Source of the DNA: Paracoccaceae bacterium
GTDB lineage: Bacteria > Pseudomonadota > Alphaproteobacteria > Rhodobacterales > Rhodobacteraceae
DNA: 64,000 bases
Direction of reading: 5' to 3'
Assembly: GCA_030148225.1 (NCBI GenBank)
Contig: JASBTX010000010.1
Location: 62,001-126,000, forward strand
Program-made: the position numbers and the translations under genes
The notes under the pieces: model-generated
Told to the model about the DNA's origin: nothing
What the model saw: only the letters and a program-made list of their open reading frames with translations
The model's database searches: none
Shown: piece by piece, positions 1 to 7,502 of the stretch
How positions within the stretch are numbered: the first letter of the stretch is position 1
Layout: every line of letters starts with the position of its first letter

Positions 1-431
1 AACATGTCACCCAGGCCCGATTGCGCCAGCTTGCGCTCCTGATCCAGCAGATCACCCTTGGTGATCAGCACCAGCGTATAGTCCGGTGCCAGCGCGGCGA
101 TCGTGTCCTGAACAGCGGGCAGCAGGTCGATCGGGTGTTGCAGCATCTCCTGCCCGGCATCGAGGATCTGGCGGATGACGCGGGCAGGTACGCGGTCGTC
201 GGTCACCTCGATGGCGGTTTCGATCATCGACAGGACAAATCCCTTGATACCAAAGCCGTAGTGGCCAAGGTTTTTGCGCTCGGCCGCCACTAACCTTTCA
301 TTAAGGTGATCGGGATCAGCATGGTCCGACAATAATTCCGCGAATCGTGCTTGCGTGACGCGAAAGAAATGCTCGTTGTGCCAAAGCGTGTCATCGGCAT
401 CAAAGCCAATTGTCGTGATAGGGGGTGTCAT
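1..431 (-). CDS. HAD-superfamily hydrolase (3' part outside window)
   Basis: Reading the minus strand from the ATG at 431 gives an open frame running off the left edge, about 143 residues. Motif I of the haloacid dehalogenase superfamily is at residues 10-16 (FDADDTLW), with the nucleophile and acid/base aspartates. A motif II-like segment LVLITKGD lies near residue 120. The helical cap between them fits a small cap-type phosphatase. Family members hydrolyse phosphomonoesters in the cytoplasm; the substrate cannot be told from sequence. It diverges from clpS, sharing the 432-591 region. The C-terminal motif III/IV aspartates lie outside the window. Confidence 0.8.
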   Translation of the reverse strand, partial: MTPPITTIGFDADDTLWHNEHFFRVTQARFAELLSDHADPDHLNERLVAAERKNLGHYGFGIKGFVLSMIETAIEVTDDRVPARVIRQILDAGQEMLQHPIDLLPAVQDTIAALAPDYTLVLITKGDLLDQERKLAQSGLGDM

Positions 432-591
432 TGTCTCTCTGGTGTGAACGCCTGGGTCAAAGTTGGACGCTGATCCGGGTTTTGGGTCAATACCCCTCTT
501 TTCACCGATGCGCTGCGTCCTATATTATGTCCCCTGTAGCAAGACAGTGTTTCACCGGACGGAGCTGGCTTTGACCGCATGGGTTCATAAA

Positions 592-915
592 ATGTCGGAT
601 GGGGATGACGCGCCGGGTGCCGATATTGATGTCGCGACCAAGACGCGCCCGAAAACCCAGCGCCCACCGCTCTACAAGGTATTGCTTCTGAATGACGACT
701 ACACGCCCATGGAATTCGTCGTCCATGTGCTTGAACGGTTTTTCGGCATCACACACTCTCAGGCGGTCGAGATCATGCTGACGGTACACAAAAAGGGTGT
801 CGCCGTCGTGGGTGTGTTCAGCCACGAAGTCGCCGAAACCAAGGTCGCGCAGGTGATGGATTTCGCCCGCCGTAATCAGCACCCCCTGCAATGCACCATG
901 GAGAAAGAGGACTAA
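592..915 (+). CDS. clpS: ATP-dependent Clp protease adaptor ClpS
   Basis: This 107-residue protein matches the ClpS family throughout its core: [20 protein letters not shown] forms the N-degron pocket, and [19 protein letters not shown] plus the C-terminal [11 protein letters not shown] are characteristic. ClpS binds the ClpA N-domain and delivers N-end-rule substrates to ClpAP. The N-terminal extension is short and rich in charged residues, as usual. I placed the start at ATG 592. A TTG at 571, preceded by GGAG at 561-564, would add seven residues and has the better ribosome-binding site, so the start is uncertain. The gene sits 13 bases before the RsmC-like methyltransferase and is probably co-transcribed with it. 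Confidence 0.95.
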   Translation: MSDGDDAPGADIDVATKTRPKTQRPPLYKVLLLNDDYTPMEFVVHVLERFFGITHSQAVEIMLTVHKKGVAVVGVFSHEVAETKVAQVMDFARRNQHPLQCTMEKED

Positions 916-928
916 GCGTCCCGCCTCC

Positions 929-1906
929 ATGGCCTTTGACCGAATATCGATCGCGCTGAGCTCGGGCGCATTCACCCTGCCGTCCGCGGGCGAAATCGTG
1001 CTGATGCGTCCGACCGGCCCCTTACCGGAGGTCCTGACTGGCACCGGTCGGCTGTGTGTGGTGCAAAGTTTCCGGCCCGCCCATGACACCTATCTCGGTG
1101 CGGGCCTGCGCGTGGTGACCGAACCGCCCGCAAAGGCTGCCGCGACGCTGATCGAGATCGGCCGTTCGCGCGCGCTGAACCGGCAGATGATCAGAACCGC
1201 CGCCGCGATGACCGATCCCGGCGGCATCATCGCATTGGACGGCGCCAAAACGGACGGGGTTGAGGGCAATCTGAAATCGCTCAGACTGGCGGGCATTGCC
1301 CCGGAAACATTGCCCAAGGCACATGGACGCGCGGTATGGTTTGCCAACCAGCCCGGTCTGGCCGACGATCTGCCCGAAGGTGATATCGATCCGCCCGAAG
1401 GATTTCACACCGCGCCGGGTGTTTTTTCGGCTGAAAAGATCGATGCGGGATCGGCTCTCCTTGGGGATCACCTGACCTCGCTCAGGGGGGATGGCGCGGA
1501 TTTTGGTGCTGGCTGGGGGTATCTGTCGCAGCGGGTGCTTGAGCATGAGAGCGTTCGCTCGCTTGACCTGATCGAGGCCGAAAAACGCAGCCTCGACTGT
1601 GCGGCGCGAAATATCCGCGATCCGCGGGCGCATCTGATCTGGGCGGATGCGACGGCCCATCAGGGGGGGCCGTATGATTTCATCGTGATGAACCCACCCT
1701 TTCACACCAGTCGCCGCGCCGAGCCTGCCCTGGGACAGGCCTTCATCCGAAATGCGGCGCGCTGCCTAACGCGCAAAGGCGCACTCTGGATGGTATCCAA
1801 CCGTCAACTCCCCTACGAAGAGACGCTGTCGGAGTGTTTTCAGCGGGTGGAGCGGCTGGCCGAGCAAGGCGGGTTCAAACTGTTTGTGGCGCGCGCGCCG
1901 CGTTAG
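929..1906 (+). CDS. RsmC-like class I SAM-dependent rRNA methyltransferase
   Basis: A 325-residue protein with two Rossmann-type halves. The C-terminal half holds the SAM-binding motif DFGAGWGYLSQRVLE (about residues 190-204) and the N6/N2-methyltransferase signature MNPPFHTSR (about 250-258). The N-terminal half resembles the degenerate domain seen in RsmC. RsmC methylates N2 of G1207 in 16S rRNA of the 30S subunit; that target is inferred from family. Length agrees with bacterial RsmC (about 330-340). It follows clpS by 13 bases, and the stop lies in the leader of the downstream SDR gene, which also contains a hairpin GGCCCG-ATCA-CGGGCC (1916-1931). Confidence 0.82.
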   Translation: MAFDRISIALSSGAFTLPSAGEIVLMRPTGPLPEVLTGTGRLCVVQSFRPAHDTYLGAGLRVVTEPPAKAAATLIEIGRSRALNRQMIRTAAAMTDPGGIIALDGAKTDGVEGNLKSLRLAGIAPETLPKAHGRAVWFANQPGLADDLPEGDIDPPEGFHTAPGVFSAEKIDAGSALLGDHLTSLRGDGADFGAGWGYLSQRVLEHESVRSLDLIEAEKRSLDCAARNIRDPRAHLIWADATAHQGGPYDFIVMNPPFHTSRRAEPALGQAFIRNAARCLTRKGALWMVSNRQLPYEETLSECFQRVERLAEQGGFKLFVARAPR

Positions 1907-1943
1907 GCTATAGTCGGCCCGATCACGGGCCTCGGGGGTGAAG

Positions 1944-2744
1944 ATGTCGTTTTCAGTTGCGGGCAAGACAGCGATCGTCACCGGCGCTGCCAATGGGATC
2001 GGGTTGGCAATCGCGCGGCAATTTGCGGAAAACGAGGCCAATGTCGTCTTTGCCGACATGGACGAGGACGGGTTGGCGCTGGCGGTCGGCAATATCGGAG
2101 AGGAGGGCGGCAATATCCGCAGCTTTGCCGGCGATCTCAGGCAAAAGCTGAATATCGCCAACCTTCTGTCGGTAACCATCGACGCGTTTGAACGCGTAGA
2201 CATTCTGATCAATGCGGCGCGTCAGGTCGCGCCCACCGATCCCTTTGATGCCGATGACACCACTGTCGAAATGCTGATGGAGCAGAATGTGCTGGCCAGC
2301 CTCAGGCTCAGCCAGCTGGTTGCGCGCCGGATGATCAAGCAGGATGCCGATGGGGATGCACGTGGCGGTTCGATCATCAACCTGTCATCGACTGCGGGCC
2401 AGATCACCCATCCCGATCTGCTGGGATATTCGATTGCTGCGGCTGCAATGAACCAGATGACGCGCTCGCTGGCGCTGACGCTGGCGCAGAAAAAAATTCG
2501 CGTGAACGCTATCGCCTTTGGCAGCGTTCTCAGCGCAAGCCTGCAACGGCGGCTCAAGGACGAAGGCCATCTGCGCGACGCGATCGAAGAGGGCACGCCG
2601 CTTGGCCGGGTCGCCGAGGCGGCCGAAATCGCGGATGCGGCACAGTTCCTGGCGTCCGAAGGTTCGGGCTTTATCACCGGACAGGTGCTGACGGTCGATG
2701 GTGGGCGAACGCTCCTTGATCCCGTCCGCACCGAGGCGCATTAG
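1944..2744 (+). CDS. SDR-family oxidoreductase lacking the catalytic lysine
   Basis: A 266-residue short-chain dehydrogenase/reductase. The nucleotide-binding motif TGAANGIG is near residues 14-21, the NAA-type motif reads INAARQ, the catalytic serine region is NLSSTAG, and the C-terminal segment [15 protein letters not shown] is classical. The active-site motif, normally YxxxK, reads YSIAA: tyrosine is kept but lysine is replaced by alanine (codons checked at 2428-2442). The start is ATG 1944, behind GGGGG; a GTG at 1938 is the alternative. The substrate is unknown. Family members are NAD(P)H-dependent cytosolic oxidoreductases, but loss of the lysine may alter or abolish that chemistry. Confidence 0.85.
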   Translation: MSFSVAGKTAIVTGAANGIGLAIARQFAENEANVVFADMDEDGLALAVGNIGEEGGNIRSFAGDLRQKLNIANLLSVTIDAFERVDILINAARQVAPTDPFDADDTTVEMLMEQNVLASLRLSQLVARRMIKQDADGDARGGSIINLSSTAGQITHPDLLGYSIAAAAMNQMTRSLALTLAQKKIRVNAIAFGSVLSASLQRRLKDEGHLRDAIEEGTPLGRVAEAAEIADAAQFLASEGSGFITGQVLTVDGGRTLLDPVRTEAH

Positions 2745-2768
2745 CAGCCGGCCCCCGGGCCTTTTCTT

Positions 2769-2786
2769 CTTGCCCAGAGGGGCAAG
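2769..2786 (+). terminator. Hairpin in the SDR-rpmE gap
   Basis: CTTGCCC (2769-2775), loop AGAG, GGGCAAG (2780-2786) form a perfect 7-bp stem after the SDR gene. No T-run follows on either strand, so it may be a weak terminator, a stabilising hairpin or part of the rpmE leader. Confidence 0.35.
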
Positions 2787-2875
2787 CTCGGCTAACAGGC
2801 ACCCCTGAGATTCCCAGAGGCGACGCGCCCCCGGACCAAGCCGCAGCGTTGTCAGTCTCGACCCAGGAGCACGAG

Positions 2876-3097
2876 ATGAAAAAAGACACACACCCAGACT
2901 ATCACATCATTGATGTGAAAATGACGGACGGAACCATCGTCCAGATGAAATCCACTTATGGTGCCGAAGGTGACACGCTGTCGCTTGATGTGGACCCAAC
3001 CGTGCATCCTGCCTGGACCGGCGGAAATACCCGCCTGATGGATACAGGCGGTCGTGTGTCCAAGTTCAAAAAGAAATACGAAGGCCTCGGGTTCTGA
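2876..3097 (+). CDS. rpmE: 50S ribosomal protein L31, zinc-free type
   Basis: This 73-residue protein begins [19 protein letters not shown] and ends [13 protein letters not shown], a pattern typical of alphaproteobacterial L31 at the central protuberance of the large ribosomal subunit. There are no cysteines, so the CxxC zinc ligands of classical L31 are missing and this is a C-minus form. I chose ATG 2876 because AGGAG lies at 2865-2869; an upstream in-frame start at 2849 has no such site and adds residues foreign to the family. A strong terminator follows, so it is likely a single-gene unit. Confidence 0.95.
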   Translation: MKKDTHPDYHIIDVKMTDGTIVQMKSTYGAEGDTLSLDVDPTVHPAWTGGNTRLMDTGGRVSKFKKKYEGLGF

Positions 3098-3120
3098 TAT
3101 CCTGCATCACGCTCTGAACA

Positions 3121-3147
3121 AGGCCGTCCCTCAGGGGCGGCCTTTTT
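3121..3147 (+). terminator. Rho-independent terminator of rpmE
   Basis: AGGCCGTCCC (3121-3130), loop TCA, GGGGCGGCCT (3134-3143) form a 10-bp stem with one G-U pair, followed by a run of T through 3147. It lies 23 bases after the rpmE stop. Confidence 0.9.
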
Positions 3148-3169
3148 GGTTCAGTGTGACCTATATCAG

Positions 3170-3197
3170 GTTTATGTTGCATAAAGCGGACATAAAC
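3170..3197 (+). promoter_or_regulatory. Palindromic operator-like site with three half-sites
   Basis: GTTTATGT (3170-3177) and ACATAAAC (3190-3197) are perfect 8-bp inverted arms 12 bases apart. A third half-site, CATAAA at 3180-3185, pairs with TTTATG at 3171-3176 across three bases. The site is about 120 bases upstream of the exported-protein gene. I do not recognise the regulator. Confidence 0.5.
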
Positions 3198-3315
3198 TTT
3201 CGGCTTTCATACCTGTTTCGGCATTTGGCTTGGACATTTCGAACAAAACTTGATCACATCTGCTCGCCACCCGCTCAAGGATGGTAATCCATCTTATCAA
3301 ATCAGGGGCAGATTC

Positions 3316-4248
3316 GTGGTGACAGCAACAAACCGGACCTTTTCAACCATTTTGGTCACTGCCGGAATCATATTTGTGGCAGGGATAGCATTGGCCCAGG
3401 ACAGCGGATCGCCGGTGTTCGAACTCGATCTCGGCCTGTCTGATTTCGGTCGCGACGGCAATGCACTGAACTCCTCAGGGGGTGCCCCGACCGAGCTAGA
3501 AAAGCAGAATGCCCGCTCGGTCGGTCTTCTGGCGGCATTCCCGCTTGGCGGTTCGCTGCTCTTTCAGGGTGAGGCAACGGGCGAGTGGACCCGGAACCCC
3601 AAGGATGTTCAGGGCAGCACCCCGAGCGATACCTATGACAGCAACGGCCAGTTCGGGCTTCAATTCGGGCAACAGACCGATACTACCTATCTCGGGCTCT
3701 TTGCAGGCAAGGGCAAGACGCGCGACGCCAAGGACGATCGCAGTCAGGACACGCGCTATCATTTCGCCGGGCTTTCGGGGGCTTATTACTTTCAGAACTT
3801 CTCGCTCGCCGCGCAACTGGCGAAATTTGATGGCTCGGCCCAGGACGAAGAGATGCTCTATGACGCGCGCATGGGCAAGCTGACGGCAAGCTATTACTTT
3901 CCGGGTGGTCGCATCGGCGCCTATACCGGCCTGATCGACGGCGTGCAGGATCCCGATGACGCGCCCTTTCAAAACCCGATGCAGGTCAATCTCTTTGGGA
4001 TCGATATCGAATATGACCTCGGCTCTTTCAGCAGCATGCCACCCACCGCGCTATATGCCTCGTATTCGCGCATCCGCGCCGCCGAGGACAGCACCAGCGG
4101 GCGCACCGACAGGGTGAACACCCGTGTTGTTACCGTTGGTCTGCGAATGACGCTTGGGGTCCAGTCCACCCGCGCAAAATCACATGCCACCGCACCAAGG
4201 CTTCCCCGGATCGGCCGGATCATCGGGTCGGTTTCTGCGGTCGACTGA
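3316..4248 (+). CDS. Exported protein, possible outer-membrane beta-barrel
   Basis: About 310 residues with a Sec signal peptide: a polar N-terminus, a hydrophobic stretch and the cleavage-like end ALAQ near residue 26. The mature part alternates polar and aromatic residues in short strands (FELDLGLSDFGRD, FGLQFGQQTD, YYFPGGRIGAY, ALYASYSRIR), ending VVTVGLRMTLG, as in small porin-like barrels. I do not recognise a named family. The start is GTG 3316, directly followed by a second GTG, behind AGGGGCAG; an upstream in-frame TTG at 3250 would place a charged tail before the signal. The gene stands alone between the rpmE terminator and mipZ. Function unknown. Confidence 0.6.
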   Translation: MVTATNRTFSTILVTAGIIFVAGIALAQDSGSPVFELDLGLSDFGRDGNALNSSGGAPTELEKQNARSVGLLAAFPLGGSLLFQGEATGEWTRNPKDVQGSTPSDTYDSNGQFGLQFGQQTDTTYLGLFAGKGKTRDAKDDRSQDTRYHFAGLSGAYYFQNFSLAAQLAKFDGSAQDEEMLYDARMGKLTASYYFPGGRIGAYTGLIDGVQDPDDAPFQNPMQVNLFGIDIEYDLGSFSSMPPTALYASYSRIRAAEDSTSGRTDRVNTRVVTVGLRMTLGVQSTRAKSHATAPRLPRIGRIIGSVSAVD

Positions 4249-4352
4249 CACGGTGTATGTGCCTGTGCCAGCACGTTCTTTCCAATTCATTACCACGCGC
4301 CTATAGTCCGCCTGAGGTCTGCTCAGACAACGACGAAACGGGGTGACATCGC

Positions 4353-5162
4353 GTGGCGCATATCATTGTGACGGGGAATGAAAAGGGCGGTTCGGGAAAG
4401 TCCACCGTATCGATGCATGTCGCCACGGCGCTGGCGCGCATGGGTTTCCGCGTCGGGGCGATGGATCTGGATCTGCGCCAGCGGACCTTTGCCAGCTATG
4501 TCGAGAATCGCATCAAATACAGCGCCCGCCACGACCTTGATCTGAAATCCCCGGAATTCGCGGAACTGCCAGACATCCGCGAGCGTGATCTCGCTCCGGG
4601 CGAAAACCTTTATGATCTGCGCCTCTCGACTGCGGTTGCGGAGCTGGAGGATCAGTGCGAATTCATCCTGATCGACTGTCCCGGGTCTCATACCCGCCTG
4701 TCGCAGGTGGCCCATTCGCTGGCGGATACGCTGATCACGCCGATGAATGACAGTTTCGTCGATTTTGACCTTCTGGCCAAGATCGACCCCGATACCGGAG
4801 AGATTGAAGGCCCTAGCGTCTATTCCGAAATGGTCTGGAATGCCCGGCAGCTGCGGTCTCAGGCGGGGCTGGAACCGATCGACTGGATCGTGCTGCGCAA
4901 CCGGCTGGGCAGCCAGTACATGCATAACAAGAAAAAGGTCGGCGACGCGTTGGCGCAACTGTCCGAGCGGATCGGATTCCGTGTCGCCCCCGGCTTTAGT
5001 GAGCGGGTGATATTTCGCGAGCTATTTCCGCGCGGTCTGACCCTGCTCGACCTCAAGGAGGTGGGCGTGTTGCAGCTGAACATGTCCAATATCGCCGCGC
5101 GCCAGGAACTGCGCGATCTGATCGGTGCACTCAACCTGCCGGGCGTCACGGTGGATTTCTGA
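4353..5162 (+). CDS. mipZ: Division-plane positioning ATPase MipZ
   Basis: A 269-residue ParA/MinD-type ATPase. The deviant Walker A motif NEKGGSGKST is at about residues 9-18, switch I is near MDLDLRQRTF, and the Walker B-like LIDCPGSHTRL lies near residue 110. The conserved HNKKKVGDAL and FRELFPRGLTLLDL segments are MipZ signatures in Caulobacterales and Rhodobacterales. MipZ forms a gradient from the ParB-bound origin and inhibits FtsZ assembly, so that division occurs at mid-cell. The start codon is GTG 4353. A CTATAGTC element at 4301-4308 may be a promoter -10 region. Length equals that of the family. Confidence 0.93.
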   Translation: MAHIIVTGNEKGGSGKSTVSMHVATALARMGFRVGAMDLDLRQRTFASYVENRIKYSARHDLDLKSPEFAELPDIRERDLAPGENLYDLRLSTAVAELEDQCEFILIDCPGSHTRLSQVAHSLADTLITPMNDSFVDFDLLAKIDPDTGEIEGPSVYSEMVWNARQLRSQAGLEPIDWIVLRNRLGSQYMHNKKKVGDALAQLSERIGFRVAPGFSERVIFRELFPRGLTLLDLKEVGVLQLNMSNIAARQELRDLIGALNLPGVTVDF

Positions 5163-5243
5163 AATATTCCTGGTCGATTCCGGCGCGATTATTGCAAAGC
5201 TGAAATATTCACCCGTGATTGGCCCGTGCGGTGTCACGGGTGA
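5159..5243 (+). promoter_or_regulatory. Direct repeats and tandem palindromes upstream of the TVP38 operon
   Basis: CTGAAATATTC occurs twice, at 5159-5169 (covering the mipZ stop) and 5200-5210. TCACCCGTGA (5209-5218) and TCACGGGTGA (5234-5243) are exact reverse complements, and each is itself a TCAC-N2-GTGA palindrome, centres 25 bases apart. This suggests regulator binding sites in the leader of the gene at 5304. The regulator is not known to me. Confidence 0.45.
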
Positions 5244-5303
5244 TCAACCGCGCGTGAAGACCCTGTTCGTCACCCCGCCAAAAGCGCATTTTCGGCAGAA
5301 CCA

Positions 5304-6053
5304 ATGACGAAAGGCCAGCACCCGATGACCGATACCAATTCCGTCGCGCCCCGGCGCGGACGACTAAAGAACCTCCCCTTTCTGATTATCATCGCCGTGG
5401 CGATTCTGGGTGCCTTCACGCTCAGGGATTATCTGAGTTTCGAGGCGCTGTCGGAAAACCGCGAGATGCTGCTGGCCTTTCGTGATGCCAATTACCTGCT
5501 GACGGTCGTGGCCTTTGTGCTGATCTACACGGTGATTGTTGCCTTTGGCCTGCCCGGCGCGACCATCGCCACACTGACAGGCGGATTTCTGTTCGCGACC
5601 TTTCCCGGTGCACTGTTCAATGTCACGGCAGCGACGATTGGTGCGACGTTGATCTTTCTGGCGGCGCGCTGGGGATTTGGCGACAGGCTGGGCGCCAAGC
5701 TTGAAGGGGCCGAGGGTGCTGTCAAAAAGATCAAGGACGGCATCGATGAGAACCAGTGGTCCATGCTCTTTATCCTGCGCCTCGTACCGGCAGTGCCTTT
5801 CTTTCTGGCCAACCTGATCCCCTCGTTCCTCGAGGTGCCGCTGCACCGCTATGTCATTTCCACCTTTTTCGGAATCATACCCGGTGCGGTTGTCTATACA
5901 TCCGTCGGCGCCGGGCTGGGTGATGTCTTTGCCCGCGGCGAGAGCCCGAACCTAGGCATCATATTCGAACCACAGGTCCTTTTGCCCATTCTGGGGCTGT
6001 CAATTCTGGCCCTGTTGCCGGTGATCCTCAAGGCCTTCAAAAAGAAAGCATAA
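5304..6053 (+). CDS. TVP38/TMEM64 (VTT-domain) inner-membrane protein
   Basis: A 249-residue polytopic membrane protein with about five or six hydrophobic segments. The VTT/DedA-like core is seen in FGLPGATIATLTGGFLF and the second conserved block LFILRLVPAVPFFLANLIP (about residues 155-173), followed by STFFGIIPGAVVYTSVGAG. These match TVP38/TMEM64 proteins, which are linked to lipid scrambling or membrane homeostasis; the exact role here is unknown. The start could be ATG 5304 or ATG 5325; neither has a convincing ribosome-binding site. The next gene, an FAD disulfide oxidoreductase, starts four bases after the stop, a common pairing for this family. Confidence 0.85.
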   Translation: MTKGQHPMTDTNSVAPRRGRLKNLPFLIIIAVAILGAFTLRDYLSFEALSENREMLLAFRDANYLLTVVAFVLIYTVIVAFGLPGATIATLTGGFLFATFPGALFNVTAATIGATLIFLAARWGFGDRLGAKLEGAEGAVKKIKDGIDENQWSMLFILRLVPAVPFFLANLIPSFLEVPLHRYVISTFFGIIPGAVVYTSVGAGLGDVFARGESPNLGIIFEPQVLLPILGLSILALLPVILKAFKKKA

Positions 6054-6057
6054 TCAG

Positions 6058-7473
6058 ATGAAATCGTTTAAAACGGATATCTGCGTCATTGGCGCAGGGT
6101 CGGGTGGCCTGTCGGTGGCCGCAGGTGCGGTCCAGATGGGGGCGGATGTGGTGCTGCTCGAGGGGCACAAGATGGGCGGGGATTGCCTGAATTTCGGCTG
6201 TGTTCCGTCCAAGGCGCTGATCGCGGCGGGCAAACAGGCCCACGCGTTGCGCCATGGCGCGGGGTTTGGCGTGGCCAATGTTGTGCCCCAGGTGGATTAC
6301 GCCGCCGCCAAGGATCACGTTCACAAGGTGATCGACACCATTGCCCCGGTCGACAGCCAGGAACGGTTCGAAGGGCTGGGTGTTCATGTGATCCGCGAAT
6401 ATGGCCATTTCATCTCGCCCCGGGAATTGCAGGCAGGCGATACCGTGATCCGCGCGCGCCGCTTTGTTATCGCCACCGGTTCATCACCCTTTGTGCCGCC
6501 TATTCCGGGGCTCGAAAACGTCCCGTACGAGACGAATGAAACCATTTTTGACCTGCGTGAACAGCCCGAACATCTGCTGGTAGTCGGCGGCGGCCCTATC
6601 GGCATCGAAATGGCGCAGGCCCATCTGCGTCTGGGCAGCAGGGTCACGGTGATCGAAGGGTTCAAGGCGCTGGGACGCGATGATCCCGAAATGCGCGAGA
6701 TCGTTCTGGATAAACTCCGCGCCGAGGGTCTGGAGATTGAAGAGGACGCCCTGGCCAAAGAGGTGCGCGGAAGCGCAGGCGCCATCGAGATCGAGGCCGA
6801 GGACGGGCGCGTGTTCAAGGGAACACATCTTTTGATGGCAGTGGGGCGCAAGGCCAATATCGACCGGCTGAACCTTGCGGCGGCGGGCATCGACCACGAC
6901 CGCACCATCACGGTTGATGCGGGTCTTCGCACCAGCAATCGCAGGGTTTATGCAATTGGCGACGTGGCTGGCGGGCTGCAATTCACACACGTGGCGGGCT
7001 ATCATGCCGGTGTGATCATCCGCTCGCTTCTCTTTGGTTTGCCGGCCAAGGCCCGGAATGCGCATATCCCCTGGGCGACCTATACCGATCCCGAACTGGC
7101 GCAGGTTGGCCTGACCGAGGCTCAGGCCCGCGAGCAGCATGGCGACAATCTCGAGGTCGCGCGGTTCGAGATCGCGGAAAATGACCGGGCCATCGCCGAA
7201 GGCAAAGCGGCGGGCCTGATCAAGGTCATGGTGATCAAGGGGCGCCCGGTCGGGGCCTCAATTGCCGGCCCCTCCGCCGGAGAGCTTGTGTCGCTCTGGT
7301 CGCTGGCAATTGCCAACCGGCTGAAGATGAGCCAGGTCGCGGCCATGATCGCGCCCTATCCCACGCTGTCCGAGGTTAACAAACGTGCAGCCGGTGCCTA
7401 TTTCTCGCCTAGGCTGTTTGAAAATCCTACCGTAAAACGCGTGGTAAGGTTCGTGCAGAAATGGGTGCCCTGA
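6058..7473 (+). CDS. FAD/NAD-dependent pyridine nucleotide-disulfide oxidoreductase
   Basis: A 471-residue class I flavoprotein disulfide reductase. The FAD-binding motif IGAGSGGLSVA is at the N-terminus, the redox-active disulfide is GGDCLNFGCVPSK (about residues 40-52), the NAD-binding motif is VVGGGPIGIEMA (about 176-187), and the second FAD motif is AIGDVAGG (about 299-306). Dimerisation residues are present toward the C-terminus (TYTDPELAQVGLTE). It resembles dihydrolipoamide dehydrogenase and mercuric reductase, but has no N-terminal MerA metal-binding domain, and the 2-oxoacid dehydrogenase genes are not nearby, so I infer a membrane-linked oxidoreductase working with the adjacent TVP38 protein. 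Substrate unknown. Confidence 0.88.
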   Translation: MKSFKTDICVIGAGSGGLSVAAGAVQMGADVVLLEGHKMGGDCLNFGCVPSKALIAAGKQAHALRHGAGFGVANVVPQVDYAAAKDHVHKVIDTIAPVDSQERFEGLGVHVIREYGHFISPRELQAGDTVIRARRFVIATGSSPFVPPIPGLENVPYETNETIFDLREQPEHLLVVGGGPIGIEMAQAHLRLGSRVTVIEGFKALGRDDPEMREIVLDKLRAEGLEIEEDALAKEVRGSAGAIEIEAEDGRVFKGTHLLMAVGRKANIDRLNLAAAGIDHDRTITVDAGLRTSNRRVYAIGDVAGGLQFTHVAGYHAGVIIRSLLFGLPAKARNAHIPWATYTDPELAQVGLTEAQAREQHGDNLEVARFEIAENDRAIAEGKAAGLIKVMVIKGRPVGASIAGPSAGELVSLWSLAIANRLKMSQVAAMIAPYPTLSEVNKRAAGAYFSPRLFENPTVKRVVRFVQKWVP

Positions 7474-7502
7474 TCCGGCGGTTCGCCTAGCGGAGGACAA
7501 GA

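Noticed and set aside
3054-3287. 77-codon frame overlapping the rpmE end and its terminator
   Set aside because: It reads through a strong terminator hairpin and has no family resemblance.
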